This document shows, one piece after another, positions 1 to 9,857 of a stretch of 64,000 nt of DNA; position 1 is the stretch's first letter, and each line of letters opens with the position of its first letter. A program made the translations under genes and the position numbers. A model generated the notes under the pieces. The model was not told the origin of the DNA. It saw only the letters and a list, made by a program, of their open reading frames with translations, and did no database searches. Source of the stretch: Polynucleobacter necessarius. Its GTDB lineage: Bacteria > Pseudomonadota > Gammaproteobacteria > Burkholderiales > Burkholderiaceae. The DNA is taken from NCBI RefSeq assembly GCF_900095215.1, contig NZ_LT606949.1:647562-711561 (forward strand), read 5' to 3'.

Positions 1-752
1 TTCGTAGCAATTACGGCATCGATACCAAACGCGAGCAGAAGATCGGCAATTAAATTGATGTCGCTATGATCCAAGTCAGGGGCAATCTTTAAAAAGAGTG
101 GCTTGCGTACACCATAGCGATCGCATAAACGCTTTCTAGCTTCATCCAGACTGCCCAATAATTCTCGTAGCATTTCTTCGCCTTGCAGAGCTCGTAGATT
201 TTTGGTGTTCGGGGAGGAGATGTTGACAGTGATGTAGGTTGCGATTTCATAGACCGCTTCCATAGCGAGAATATAGTCGCGTGAAGCCTCTTCCATAGGG
301 GTGCTGGCATTCTTGCCAATATTCAAACCTAGAACGCCACCGTTTTGCCAGAATTTAGAGCGACGAACTCGAGCGACAGAAGCCTCCACACCATCGTTAT
401 TAAATCCCATGCGATTAATGATGGCCTGCGCTTGCGGTAAACGAAACATCCGTGGCTTCGGATTGCCTGGTTGTGGTCGAGGCGTGACTGTGCCGATTTC
501 CAAGAATCCAAATCCCAATCCAGCGAGCGCGTCAATATGTTTACCATCCTTATCTAACCCAGCAGCAAGGCCAACTGGATTCGGAAATTCAATGCCGCAT
601 AGCATTTTCGGATCGTTAATCGGTTTTGTAACCAAGTGCTCCAATAGTCCCCAGTGCTGCGCACGGTCTAGATTATTTAGGGTGAGGTTGTGGGCTGTCT
701 CGGGGTCTATACAAAAAAGCCAAGGGCGTAGGAGGGAGTAACGATCGATCAT
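1..752 (-). CDS. pyrD: Dihydroorotate dehydrogenase (quinone), partial
   Basis: Membrane-associated class 2 dihydroorotate dehydrogenase, which oxidises dihydroorotate to orotate in pyrimidine synthesis and passes electrons to quinone. The reverse strand reads without interruption from ATG at 752 ([13 protein letters not shown]) to the window edge. The family blocks appear in order: [19 protein letters not shown], the [19 protein letters not shown] loop, [17 protein letters not shown] and the [17 protein letters not shown] active-site region. About 250 residues are present and the C-terminal third lies outside the window. It follows bpt on the same strand after about 10 bases, so it probably ends an aat-bpt-pyrD transcript. 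No lesion is visible in the portion seen. Confidence 0.93.
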   Translation of the reverse strand, partial: MIDRYSLLRPWLFCIDPETAHNLTLNNLDRAQHWGLLEHLVTKPINDPKMLCGIEFPNPVGLAAGLDKDGKHIDALAGLGFGFLEIGTVTPRPQPGNPKPRMFRLPQAQAIINRMGFNNDGVEASVARVRRSKFWQNGGVLGLNIGKNASTPMEEASRDYILAMEAVYEIATYITVNISSPNTKNLRALQGEEMLRELLGSLDEARKRLCDRYGVRKPLFLKIAPDLDHSDINLIADLLLAFGIDAVIAT

Positions 753-761
753 AGGTTGATA

Positions 762-1500
762 TTATGACCCAGAGAGTGTTTGCCAATGATCTTCAACCAA
801 GCCTTCCATGGGTTGATATTTGATTTTGTATGACATCTTTTCACTTTCCTTGATGTAGTAACCAAGGTAGAGGTAGGGTAGACCTAAGATACGAGCTTGC
901 TCTATCTGCCATAGAATGCTGTAACTGCCATAGCTTGCAACAGGATTTGAGGTGTCATAGAAGGTGTATACCGATGAGATGCCTTGTTCCAAAATATCAA
1001 TCATGCTGACCATGCGCAATCGACCGGGATGCGAGTCTTGAGGCCCGTTTCGAAATTCCACAATGCGTGAGTTCACTCGGCTTTGCAATAAAAACTGCAT
1101 GTACTGATCTTGGTCATCGCTATCCATATCCCCACCAGCATGACGCTCACTCTGATAGCGTTGATAGAGTTGGTAATGTTCTTCCAAGATTGAGAACAGA
1201 GACTTCAAGACCAGCATGTTTTTTCTGTGCACGCCTCTGGCTACATGAAGGAGTGAATTGATTCACCAAAATGCGTGTCGCGATACAGGCCCTGCATTCG
1301 TCACAATAAGGTCGATAGGTATATAAACCACTGCGTCTAAACCCCGCATTTAACAAATCGTTATACACATCCGTATGTATGAGGTGGGATGGAGTGGCTA
1401 CTTGCGATCGAGCGGTCTTATTTGGTAAATAGCTGCAGGCATAAGGCGCAGTTGCATAGAACTGCAATGCGGTTAAGGGCAGTTCTTTTAGCTGCGTCAT
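762..1500 (-). pseudogene. bpt: Aspartate/glutamate leucyltransferase, frameshifted
   Basis: Bpt transfers leucine from Leu-tRNA to N-terminal Asp or Glu, marking proteins for the N-end rule. The N-terminal part (1147-1500) carries the family signature [16 protein letters not shown] followed by [11 protein letters not shown]. The rest ([18 protein letters not shown] through [18 protein letters not shown]) lies in another frame. The frame changes near 1188, where removing one C from CTCAATCTTGGAAGAA restores [11 protein letters not shown]. Its ATG overlaps the aat stop by 4 bases (ATGA), so translational coupling is likely. Without the frameshift the protein would have the usual length of about 240 residues. 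It is either a young pseudogene or a single-base sequencing error; nonsense lesions nearby favour the former. Confidence 0.85.
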
Positions 1501-2234
1501 AACCAGTGATGCAAGATTGCTTTGTCAAAAGTCCAAGAGTTCTCAATCTTAGTTTGATTTAGGGAAATTTGCAGTTGTTCTAAAAATGCTTGCCGAGAAA
1601 TGGGTGCCGCACCCAAGGAGAGTAGGTGGGCAGTTTCTTGTTGGCAATCGATCATATGGACATCATTGATTAGGCACCAGGCACTCAGAGCTGCTAGGGC
1701 GATTTTGGATGCATTCGTCTTGCGGCTAAACATGGATTCGCCAAAAACCATGCCACCAAAAGCAACGCAGTAGAGGCCGCCCATTAGCTGACTATCTTCT
1801 ATAATAGCAATGCTGTTGGCATTTCCTTGTTCGTGAAGGGTGGTGTAAGCATCGATAATTTCATGGGTGATCCAGGTGCCATCTTGATCCTTGCGGGCAC
1901 TAGTGGCGCATGAGCGGATGACCGCGCCAAAATCCACATCGACTTCTATTTGATTTCGGGTATTTTGACAAAAGCTTCGAATCGTTTTGCGCAAAGACTC
2001 ACTGCATTTAAATGAAGCGGGTTTCAGCACCATTCTAGGGTCTGGTAACAACCATAAAACAGGTTGATTATCGGAGTACCACGGAAGAATTCCTTGTTGA
2101 TAGGCGCGCGCCAGTTGCCCCGGATAAATCCGCTCACTCACTCCAACTAAGCCAGGCACGCTAGGGTCTGGATCTGGCTCGAGCAGGGGATTTGGAAAAG
2201 GGTCATGAGGCCCTAGCCAGGCAATCTGACCCAT
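1497..2234 (-). CDS. aat: Leucyl/phenylalanyl-tRNA--protein transferase
   Basis: Aat adds Leu or Phe to N-terminal Arg or Lys of substrate proteins, the first step of the bacterial N-end rule. The 245-residue product has the normal length and family blocks: the N-terminal [13 protein letters not shown], then [33 protein letters not shown], the [24 protein letters not shown] motif, [20 protein letters not shown] and a C-terminal [14 protein letters not shown]. It starts 9 bases downstream of the Nudix gene and overlaps bpt by 4 bases. The ATG at 2234 gives a full-length N-terminus. No lesion seen. Confidence 0.95.
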   Translation of the reverse strand: MGQIAWLGPHDPFPNPLLEPDPDPSVPGLVGVSERIYPGQLARAYQQGILPWYSDNQPVLWLLPDPRMVLKPASFKCSESLRKTIRSFCQNTRNQIEVDVDFGAVIRSCATSARKDQDGTWITHEIIDAYTTLHEQGNANSIAIIEDSQLMGGLYCVAFGGMVFGESMFSRKTNASKIALAALSAWCLINDVHMIDCQQETAHLLSLGAAPISRQAFLEQLQISLNQTKIENSWTFDKAILHHWL

Positions 2235-2243
2235 ATAGACTTT

Positions 2244-2804
2244 TTAAATTATTTCGGAAGGCAATACATCGCGACTGCGAACATGACATTCTTTTCCAAG
2301 CTCCAGATTACCTGCGGCACGATCTGCAAAAAACCATTCTAAAGTTTGCTTTACAGTGGGAAAGGCTAAATCACCCCATGGAATCTCGCTCTCATGAAAG
2401 AGCGCAACTTCCAGGCTTTCTTCGCCCGCCGAGAACTCGGGCGTCTTCATTGTGGCTAAATAAAATAAATGGACTTGCTCTGCGTGAGGCACATTGAGTA
2501 AAGAGTAGAGCGGTCCAATTTCAACAATGGCACCCGCCTCTTCAAGTGTTTCGCGAGCTGCGCCATGGCTAGTGCTTTCGCCAAGCTCCATAAATCCTGC
2601 GGGAAGCGTCCAATACCCATGGCGAGGTTCTATTGCGCGACGACATAGCAGCACTTGCTTGCCATAAATGGGGATGCTGCCCACCACATTACGGGGATTT
2701 TGATAATGAATGTTGCCGCAGGATTCGCATACATGACGTTCGCGAGAATCATCCGCCGGAATTTTGATTGTCAATACAGAGGCGCAGTTGGAGCAATACT
2801 TCAT
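2244..2804 (-). CDS. Nudix hydrolase with N-terminal zinc ribbon
   Basis: A 186-residue Nudix-family pyrophosphohydrolase of the NUDIX/Zn-ribbon type common in betaproteobacteria. The N-terminus has two CxxC pairs (YCSNC and HVCESCGN, residues 3-30) forming a probable zinc ribbon. It is followed by a Nudix box (G then x5-E-x7-RE-x2-EE-x-G), seen as GFMELGES and then AARETLEEAGA around residues 71-93. Substrate cannot be told from sequence; ADP-ribose, NADH or similar nucleotides are usual for such proteins. It sits first in an apparent transcript Nudix-aat-bpt-pyrD, with 9 bases to aat, and follows the dead pabBC gene by about 9 bases. Intact. Confidence 0.88.
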   Translation of the reverse strand: MKYCSNCASVLTIKIPADDSRERHVCESCGNIHYQNPRNVVGSIPIYGKQVLLCRRAIEPRHGYWTLPAGFMELGESTSHGAARETLEEAGAIVEIGPLYSLLNVPHAEQVHLFYLATMKTPEFSAGEESLEVALFHESEIPWGDLAFPTVKQTLEWFFADRAAGNLELGKECHVRSRDVLPSEII

Positions 2805-2813
2805 ACCGACTTT

Positions 2814-3795
2814 CTAAAAATGGGCTTTGATAGCGCCCTGCAGGGCATTGCTAAGCATAATCTCATCTGCCATTGAAACATCATTAATCGTCAGGTTGGC
2901 TTCGCGGGCATTTATGGCGGGGTCAGCAAGCAAGTCTGCGCGTATTACTCCGGGTCATAGGCCGGCTGAGACAGGCGGCGTAAGCCATTCAGGGCTACCT
3001 TGGGGTTTAACAAAAATGCTAGTTCTACCACCTTCGGTAACAAAGCCTTGCTCGTTACAAAAAAGAGCATCAAAACCGCCAAGCTTTACAGCCTCTTGCC
3101 ATGCTTGATCATAGAGCGCGCGTTTGCTAATTTTGTGGCGCAATCAGGCGTTCATTGCCACATTACCCGAAAAGATATCCTTTGCCCAGAATATTTTTAC
3201 GGGTTCGTTGACGACTTCAAGAGTGCCGGTCGTAACGGAGAGTGCTCCATCGGGTGCTAGATCTAACCTTAATCGACATAACACGTCTTTATCGAGAGTC
3301 TGACAGGCGCTCGCAATGACATTTTCAGCAATTTCCATATGAAAAGGAATTCTGATGGCTAATGCAGAAACATGCATGCGCTGGAAGTGGGCTTGCAATC
3401 GCTGGGGTTCGCTGTTTACTACTGCAATCGTTTCAAGCAGGCCCGTATTACTTGGAAGATTCATCAAAAAGGCGGATTTAATATGACATTCTTCCCGCTC
3501 TTGCTTGATGTTAGAGTCATTGGTAATACTCGTACCAACTCCAAGGGTGAAGCGAGATGCGTGAGATTTGTGATCTTGCTCAATTTCTACTGTGCGAATA
3601 GGAACGCTAAAAGTGAAGTTGCCGTTAGGATCAAGCCAACCTAGAGCGCCGCAATAGTAACCGCGATCTTCGGCCTCGAGTTCTTGAATAATTTCCATGC
3701 TGCGTTTTTTTGGTGCGCCAGTAGTGAAGCGCATTTTCATATAGACGGCTAGAGGGTGAGGCCGCGGTACTTTGCGCATCATCGAGCACAATCAT
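2814..3795 (-). pseudogene. pabB: Aminodeoxychorismate synthase/lyase fusion, internally deleted
   Basis: Remnant of a fused PabB-PabC protein making 4-aminobenzoate for folate. The ATG at 3795 opens a PabB N-terminus (MIVLDDAQSTAASPSSRLYE). At about 3735 this joins directly, in another frame, the last part of PabB (TTGAPKKRSMEIIQELEAED, FSVPIRTVEI, EREECHIKSAFLM). Most of the catalytic domain, several hundred residues, is therefore missing. The C-terminal aminodeoxychorismate lyase half follows in frame but is cut by TGA at 3144-3146 and TGA at 2955-2957. After these the reading continues as PGVIRADLLADPA and DVSMADEIMLSNALQG to TAG at 2814. The retained lyase pieces confirm the fusion architecture common in Burkholderiales. 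It starts 24 bases after the cyclophilin stop. Confidence 0.88.
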
Positions 3796-3818
3796 CGCGG
3801 CTTCCCTATGCAGTCTGA

Positions 3819-4394
3819 TTACTTCAGAATCGTTGCGGATTCGATTGTTACGGTTTTGCTTGGAACGTCAGCCATTCTACCCATGCGGGGTGCTGGGACT
3901 ACCATAGTTGGTATTTTGCGGATTGCATCAATCGTTTGTGTACCAGAAATTACTTTGCCAAAAACGGTGTAACCATGACCCATTGCATTTGGATAATCTA
4001 AGCCAGCATTGTCCTTAATATTAATGAAGAACTGAGCAGTTGCGGAGTCTGGATCGGATGTGCGAGCCATTGCAATGGTGTGGGCATTATTTTTTAAGCC
4101 ATTGTGCGCTTCGGATACTACTGGGGGATCGGTTGGTTTTTGAACGAGGTCAGCGGTAAAGCCACCACCCTGAATCATAAAGCCATCAATGACACGGTGA
4201 AAGACGGTGCCGTTATAAAAACCGCTTTTTACATAGTTTAAAAAGTTGGCAGTTGTCTTGGGCGCTTGCACATCATCTAGCTCCACAACAAAATTGCCCA
4301 TAGTGGTTTTAAATTCCACCTGTGGGCCGGCGAATGCGGCCTGAGTGGCACAACAAGAAACGATAAAAATTAGGGCGGCAAATAGCTTACGCAT
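3819..4394 (-). CDS. ppiA: Periplasmic peptidyl-prolyl cis-trans isomerase, cyclophilin type
   Basis: Cyclophilin that isomerises Xaa-Pro bonds during protein folding, predicted periplasmic. The 191-residue product opens with a signal peptide (MRKLFAALIFIVSCCATQAAFA) and then shows the cyclophilin core: VEFKTTMGNFVVEL, FLNYVKSGFYNGTVFHRVI, DGFMIQGGGF, the catalytic and drug-binding region NAHTIAMARTSDPDSATAQF, and HGYTVFGKVISGTQTID. Length and motif order are normal. The gene lies alone on the minus strand with about 80 bases to the gene before it. No lesion seen. Confidence 0.93.
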   Translation of the reverse strand: MRKLFAALIFIVSCCATQAAFAGPQVEFKTTMGNFVVELDDVQAPKTTANFLNYVKSGFYNGTVFHRVIDGFMIQGGGFTADLVQKPTDPPVVSEAHNGLKNNAHTIAMARTSDPDSATAQFFINIKDNAGLDYPNAMGHGYTVFGKVISGTQTIDAIRKIPTMVVPAPRMGRMADVPSKTVTIESATILK

Positions 4395-4474
4395 TAAAAC
4401 TCCTTAAACAAGATAAAAACGACTTAACTGATTGTATTGCTCAATGTCACCAGGTGGCGATTTGCCGTCTTGGC

Positions 4475-5110
4475 CTAACTTAGACCATTAGGAACATGGC
4501 CGGCATAGGCATATGAAACTTCTTCAAACATGCTTGGTCTAGCAAGGTAGTCGAGAACCCAGTCAATCGTATCCACACCCCAAAAGCAGTGTTGGTTGAC
4601 AACTAAGGCGGGTACACCAAAAGCGCCATCTACTTTAGCTTGATTGGTATTGGCAATAAGCTTGACTCTTACTGCTGGGCTTTCAGGTTTGGGTGTATCC
4701 GTGGGTAAGTTTAAGTCAGTACAAAATTCCGACCAAGAGAGGTTTGGGTCTTTGCCTTCCACCCAAATATAATCAAAAGCACGCTCAACCATTAGCCAGT
4801 CAGCATCTTTCGCTACCAAGAGACGTTGAGCTGCCACAGTCATAAATGGATGGTTCTCCGGAAAGCGAAAGGGGATTCCCAATTTTTCCGCTTGCCAGAT
4901 GCAGAACTGATAAGTGTGTGGGCGTTTTGCCGCAACTTCACCAGGGCCTTTATTTTCAGTGACACGTAGAAGGCCGCCTAGTAGGAGGGGGGTGGGTTTA
5001 ATCTCGAGTTTACTTGTAAGACTCTGTCTTTGTTTGACGTAAAGATAGGTAAAAGGCGAAACAATGTCGTCATAAAAAGTTGCCGATATTTTCGATTTCG
5101 TATCACCCAT
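4475..5110 (-). CDS. DsbA-family/2-hydroxychromene-2-carboxylate isomerase-like protein
   Basis: A 211-residue thioredoxin-fold protein of the DsbA/HCCA isomerase (GST-kappa-like) group. At the N-terminus the family strand-helix FYDDIVSPFTYLYVKQ carries Ser-Pro where true DsbA proteins have CxxC, so it is more likely a glutathione-dependent isomerase or transferase than a thiol oxidase. The C-terminal FGVPALVVNQHCFWGVDTIDWV is the usual cis-proline (GVPA) and closing helix. The substrate is not known. It lies 24 bases downstream of rarA on the same strand and has no signal peptide. Intact. Confidence 0.8.
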   Translation of the reverse strand: MGDTKSKISATFYDDIVSPFTYLYVKQRQSLTSKLEIKPTPLLLGGLLRVTENKGPGEVAAKRPHTYQFCIWQAEKLGIPFRFPENHPFMTVAAQRLLVAKDADWLMVERAFDYIWVEGKDPNLSWSEFCTDLNLPTDTPKPESPAVRVKLIANTNQAKVDGAFGVPALVVNQHCFWGVDTIDWVLDYLARPSMFEEVSYAYAGHVPNGLS

Positions 5111-5134
5111 CTACTTTATCCTTCGCATGGTTTC

Positions 5135-6450
5135 TTATTTCTTCTTGCGTTCTTCGTCGAGCTTTTTCAAGAAGGCTAACTTTTCTTTAATCTGCGACTC
5201 CAGGCCGCGCTCAACTGGCTCATACCAGTTCGGCTCTTTCATGCCTTCTGGTAGATAGGATTCACCGGCTGCATAACCGTTTGGCTCATCGTGGGCATAG
5301 CGATATGCTTTTCCATGACCCCATTCCTTCATGAGTTTGGTTGGCGCATTGCGTACATGATTTGGCACACCCCTGGACTGGTCTTGAGCTACAAAAGCAC
5401 GCGCTGCGTTAAAGGCGTTATAGCTCGCATTGCGCTTAGATGCGACCGCAAGATAAACCACGGCTTGCCCAAGGGCTAGCTCGCCTTCGGGTGAGCCCAG
5501 TCTTTCATAGGTTTGAGCGGCATCGTTTGCTAGTTGCATTGCTCTTGGATCTGCTAGCCCGATATCTTCCCAGGCCATACGAATAATTCTTCTAGCGAGA
5601 TAGCGTGGGTCAGCGCCGCCGTCCAACATGCGACAAAACCAATATAAGGCCGCATCAGGATTCGATCCACGTACCGATTTATGTAGGGCGGAGATTTGAT
5701 CGTAAAAGTGATCGCCGCCTTTATTAAAACGTCGCGCTTGGGCGCTTAATGCGTTTTCAATAAATTGTTGATCAACATTCTTGAGTTCTGCGTTTGGGGT
5801 GAGTGCGGCATTACGCACTTGTTCAATCAAGTTCAGAAGACGGCGCGCATCACCATCCGCATTGGAGATTAGGGTATCAATGGCTGCAGATTCGAATTGC
5901 ACATCGGGCATTGCATATTGACGTGCGCGTTCAAATAGTAGTCTCAATTCCTCTGCCGCGAGGGACTTCAGTACATATATACCTGCGCACGCGATAAAAG
6001 CGCAGAGTTCACCTCGAAAGAATGGTTCTCAGTAGTCGCCCCTATAAAGGTGAATAAGCCTGATTCCACATGGGGTAGAAGAGCATCTTGTTGGCTTTTA
6101 TTAAAGCGATGGATCTCGTCGACAAACAGGATCGTTTGTTTGCCATATTGATTGATGTTTTGCTGGGCCTGCTCAATAGCTTCGCGAATCTCTTTTACAT
6201 CGGCAAGAACCGCTGAGATTGCAATAAATTCGCGATCAAATGCTTTAGCGGAAAGACGTGCGAGAGTGGTCTTGCCAGCGCCTGGAGGGCCCCACAAAAT
6301 CATTGAGTGTGGCTGCCCTGACGCAAATGCTAGGTTGAGGGGTTTGCCGATAGCTAATAAATGCGTTTTCCCAATCACTTCCTCAATTACTTTTGGGCGC
6401 AATGCTTCCGCCAGTGGTGAAGGCGGTGCGCTATCAAAAAGACCACTCAT
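5135..6450 (-). pseudogene. rarA: Replication-associated recombination protein A, frameshifted
   Basis: RarA (MgsA) is an AAA+ ATPase acting at stalled replication forks. The N-terminal part (5968-6450) has Walker [10 protein letters not shown], Walker [19 protein letters not shown] and sensor 1 [22 protein letters not shown]. The C-terminal part (5135-5947) has RRLLNLIEQVRNA, the LHKSVRGSNPDAALYWFCRM block and the usual WYEPVERG..IKEKL end. The frame breaks at 5973-5981, where the reverse strand reads GTATATATGTACTG. Removing one TA gives Val-Tyr-Val-Leu-Lys and joins the halves exactly. So a two-base slip in a TA repeat disabled an otherwise perfectly conserved gene. A downstream TTG at 5947 could start the C-terminal half alone, but that lacks the ATPase site. 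Confidence 0.9.
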
Positions 6451-6454
6451 GACA

Positions 6455-6958
6455 TCATGCTTGAATAAAAAGAATCACTAATGATGCCCAAGTCAAGCAT
6501 CCGGCGGCAACGTAGGTTAAGCGATTGCGCATAGTCATAAATGCGGAGCAAGTCGCTTCATCGGAAAAATAATACTGATAGGTGTTTTGATCAATATTGC
6601 GTTGAATAATCAAAGTGGAAGACAGAATCAGTAAACCTACGGGAATATAAATATGAAGGGCCACCAAAGCAACTAAGGCCGGGATAACTCCCCAGATCCA
6701 GGCATTGCGGTCTTCCCAGCGATCGCCGGCGGGTGTTTTGCCCAGTCAGGGTAAGTTGACACCCCAATGTAAGGCTCCCATAAATGCAGTAATCATAGCG
6801 CCATAACCCGCTAAAGATTCGGCGCTTACATAATTGACTGGGGTTGGTGCCAGTTGCACCATGAGGGCTAGCCCAACAAATGGAATCAGGCCAGCGTAGC
6901 CCAGTTTGCGCGCTAGGGGTGGAATAGAGTTTACGATGAAATTAATAAAATTTAACAA
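6455..6958 (-). pseudogene. DUF3429 membrane protein, nonsense codon
   Basis: Small inner-membrane protein of the DUF3429 family, function unknown. The first 70 residues (6746-6958) include ARKLGYAGLIPFVGLALMV and the family motif YGAMITAFMGALHWG. A TGA at 6746-6748 interrupts, and the same frame continues with LGKTPAGDRWEDRNAWIWG, two further hydrophobic segments, and an end at 6455. Read through, the protein would have about 167 residues and four to five membrane spans, as usual for the family. It ends 4 bases before rarA, so the two were probably co-transcribed. A single point mutation is enough to explain the loss. Confidence 0.82.
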
Positions 6959-6970
6959 TAGATTGAAAAA

Positions 6971-7833
6971 TTATTTATCGTAGGTATAAACACCGCGACC
7001 TGTTTTGCGACCAAGGTATCCGGCGGCAACCATTTCACGAAGCAGTGGGCCAGGGCAATATTTAGAGTCTAGAGTCGCTGCAGTTTTCAAAATACACGTC
7101 CATCACCGATAGGCAAGTATCTAGCCCAATGAGATCAGCCAAGGCAAGCGGCCCAATTGGTTGATTGCAACCCAGCTTCATTCCAGCATCAATATCTTCT
7201 GGGCTGGCAAGTCCTTCTGATAAAACAAAGAAAGCCTCATTAATCATAGGTAGCAAAATACGGTTCACCACAAAGCCAGGTGAATTTTTAACGGTGATTG
7301 GTTATTTGCCAACACGTTTGGCCATTTCAATAATAGCGGCATGAGTGGCATCGCTAGTTTGAAGTCCGCGGATGACTTCCACGAGAGTCATCAAAGGTGG
7401 CGGGTTGAAGAAGTGCATACCAATAAAGCGCGCCGGATTGGAGTCCAACGCCGCCAATTTGGTTATCGATAGTGATGAGGTATTGGTGGCGATGATCGTG
7501 TCTTTACTCACAATTTCATCGACTTGCTTGAGAATCTTTTCTTTCACCGCTTGATTTTCGGTGGCAGCTTCAATGACTAAACCCAATCCTTTGAAATCGT
7601 TATGGGAGGTGCTACCTTTAATGCGTTTCAACGCGGCTTCTTTTGCCTCAATCGTTAAGGTCGCTTTTTTTAACGAGACGATCTAAGCTTTTGCTAATTT
7701 GTTCTAGGTCACGCTGTACTGCCGCATCGTTAATATCAACCATCACCACATCAAGACCAGCAATTGCGCACACTTGTGCAATACCATTGCCCATAGTGCC
7801 AGCGCCGATTACACCGACTGATTGAATGCTCAC
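6971..7833 (-). pseudogene. 3-hydroxybutyryl-CoA dehydrogenase, three lesions
   Basis: NAD-dependent 3-hydroxyacyl-CoA dehydrogenase of the HbdA/PaaH type, acting in butyrate, fatty-acid or phenylacetate catabolism. A GTG at 7833, just after the preceding GST stop, opens SIQSVGVIGAGTMGNGIAQV, the Rossmann NAD site. Three independent lesions follow. A 7-T run on the plus strand (7665-7671) holds one extra base. An in-frame TAA lies at 7302-7304, inside KRVGK then PITVKNSPGFVVNRILLPM. A 7-bp tandem duplication (TAGAGTC twice, 7063-7076) shifts the frame before the C-terminal [20 protein letters not shown]. The catalytic region FIGMHFFNPPPLM is still readable. The gene is clearly dead. Confidence 0.9.
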
Positions 7834-7834
7834 C

Positions 7835-8566
7835 TTATTTTCTCTTTCGATACTGGGTTGAACCAAATAACTGCTCTCTAGCCTTGTCATCATGTAATGG
7901 CTTGCGTAATGCTGTTAATACTTCGCAACCGCGTTTTACCGCTGGTCGCGCACCGATCTTTTCAAACCAGCGTTTGAAATGCGAGTACTCATTGATATCA
8001 ATGCCTTGATTTTTCCAATTGCGAGTCCATGGATAGATCGCAATGCCTGCAATTGAGTAAGTTTTCCCTGCAATATAGGGATTCTCTTTCAGTTGTCCAT
8101 CGAGCACCCCATAGATACACTTTGCTTCATTGGTATAGCGATTGATGGCGCACTCAATTTTCTCCGGCGCATAGAGTCGGCAGTGGTGGTTTTGCCCAAG
8201 CATGGGGCCAAGACCGCCCATCTGGAACATTAGCCATTGCAGAACTTCATACTTGCCGCGAGTATCTTCAGGTAAAAACTTGCCAGTCTTACTAGCCAAG
8301 TAGAGCAGAATCGCGCCAGATTCAAAACGACTGATGGGTTTGCCATCCGGCCCGTTGGGATCAACGATTGCTGGAATCTTGTTGTGAGGGCTGATCTTTA
8401 AAAACTCCGGTGTAAACTGGTCTCCGGCGTCGATATCAATCGGGTGAGCAATCCAGTCGCGGCCTAAGCGATAGCGACATTCTTCGCGCATGATGTGTAC
8501 TTTGTTATCATTCGAAGTTGGCCAGCTATAGACATCAATCACGTCTTTGGATGTTGGTTTCCCCAT
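7835..8566 (-). CDS. Glutathione S-transferase, YfcG/YghU-like
   Basis: A 243-residue cytoplasmic glutathione transferase of the Nu class (YfcG/YghU), whose members act as disulfide-bond or peroxide reductases. The N-terminal thioredoxin fold has the family core PEFLKISPHNKIPAIVD, PNGPDGKPISRFESGAILLY and LASKTGKFLP. The helical C-domain includes QWLMFQMGGLGPMLGQNHH and the YSIAGIAIYPWTRNW block. Length is slightly short of E. coli YghU but complete. The decayed aminotransferase reading runs into its start and the dead dehydrogenase begins right at its stop, so it was part of a catabolic cluster. Intact. Confidence 0.88.
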   Translation of the reverse strand: MGKPTSKDVIDVYSWPTSNDNKVHIMREECRYRLGRDWIAHPIDIDAGDQFTPEFLKISPHNKIPAIVDPNGPDGKPISRFESGAILLYLASKTGKFLPEDTRGKYEVLQWLMFQMGGLGPMLGQNHHCRLYAPEKIECAINRYTNEAKCIYGVLDGQLKENPYIAGKTYSIAGIAIYPWTRNWKNQGIDINEYSHFKRWFEKIGARPAVKRGCEVLTALRKPLHDDKAREQLFGSTQYRKRK

Positions 8567-9773
8567 CTTGCCATCTATAAGGGGTTTGTAAACGTTGTAA
8601 CGCGCTAGTCAGGGTTTGCTCTTGTTTGGCGAAACAAAAACGAATTACGCCTGACTCTGTATCTTGTTCGTCAAAAGCGGATACAGGAATGGCAGCGCCT
8701 CCAATCTCAGTCGTCAGCCATTGGCAAAAATCCGCTTCATTTAATTTAGCTTGAGGAATATTCAGCGCGGAGTAGTTTACACACTGAAAATAAGTGCCTG
8801 GTTTCGGTAATCATGTAAATCGAGTGTTACTCAATCCCGCTCTGAAAAAATCACGCTTGGCCTGATAAAAAGTTTGGCAGATTCAAATAATGTTCTGCAT
8901 TAGAAAGGTAGGCCGCTAAACGATATTGCATCGGCGTATGCACGGTAAAAACATTGAACTGATGTACTTTGCGAAATTCTTTGGTTAGTGCTGGAGGTGC
9001 GGCAACATAACCTACTTTCCAGCCAGTGACATGGTAGGTCTTACCAAAGCTAGAAATTAAAAAGCGTCTGACAGCAAGCTCTGGGTTGGATGCCAAACTG
9101 TGATGTTTGGCGCCGTCATAGACCATATGTTCATAGACTTCATCACTCAAAACCAATGTGAAAGTATTGCGTACTAAATCTGCGAGGCGATCTAGGTCTG
9201 CCTTATTCCAAACCATTCCAGTAGGGTTATGCGGTGTATTAATGATGATCAAGCGAGTTTTTGGATGAATTGCATTTGCTAACGCATCCCAGGGAATTTC
9301 ATAGGATGCGACTTGACCAGACTCATCGCGAATCACTTGTAAAGAAACTGCAACCGTTTTGCCGCCGGCTAATTCAACTGCGGGGCGGTAGCTGTCGTAC
9401 GCCGACTCGATGATGATGACTTCATCGCCTGGGCTAACACAGGCTAGTATGGCCGTTAGGATGCCTTGCGTACCGCCCGCAGTGATCGTGACTTCAGTAT
9501 CGGGGTTGTAGTGGCGACCATATATATTTTTAATCTTTTGGCTAATGCCATTGCGAAGTTCGGCAACCCCAATCATGGGCGGGTATGATTGCGATCTGCC
9601 AGCATGGCGTCATTCACTTTGGTGATGAGTTTTCGATCGCAGGGGCAGTCTGGAAATCCTTGGCCAAGATTGATTGCTTCATATTCTGTAGCTAGGGCTG
9701 ACATGACTGTAAATATCGTGGTCCCAACTGTCGGCAGTCGACTTGGAAAGAAGGGTGTCTCTAATGGATTCAT
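8535..9773 (-). pseudogene. PLP-dependent aminotransferase (YbdL/methionine aminotransferase-like), three lesions
   Basis: Class I/II aminotransferase resembling YbdL-type methionine or kynurenine aminotransferases. Recognisable blocks are TIFTVMSALATEYEAINLGQ, VTITAGGTQGIL, INTPHNPTGMVW, LSDEVYEHMVYDG and the PLP lysine motif SSFGKTYHVTGWKVGY. Lesions read directly: a one-base loss near 9585 between DAMLADRN and PPMIGVAELR; an extra T near 8867-8871 between LNLPNF and YQAKRDFFRAGLSNTRFT; and an in-frame TGA at 8811-8813 followed by LPKPGTYFQCVNYSALNIPQ. The final codons overlap the following GST start, so the exact end is uncertain. Confidence 0.88.
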
Positions 9774-9857
9774 GAGGGTGGATGGTGGCAGTTGGTTTTG
9801 TAAAGCGGAGAAATCCAGTACTCGCTAGAATGGTAGAAATAGATAAACAATTGTGCC

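Noticed and set aside
301..741. Plus-strand 146-residue frame opposite pyrD, and many similar antisense frames.
   Set aside because: They lie opposite well-conserved genes, lack ribosome sites and resemble no protein family.
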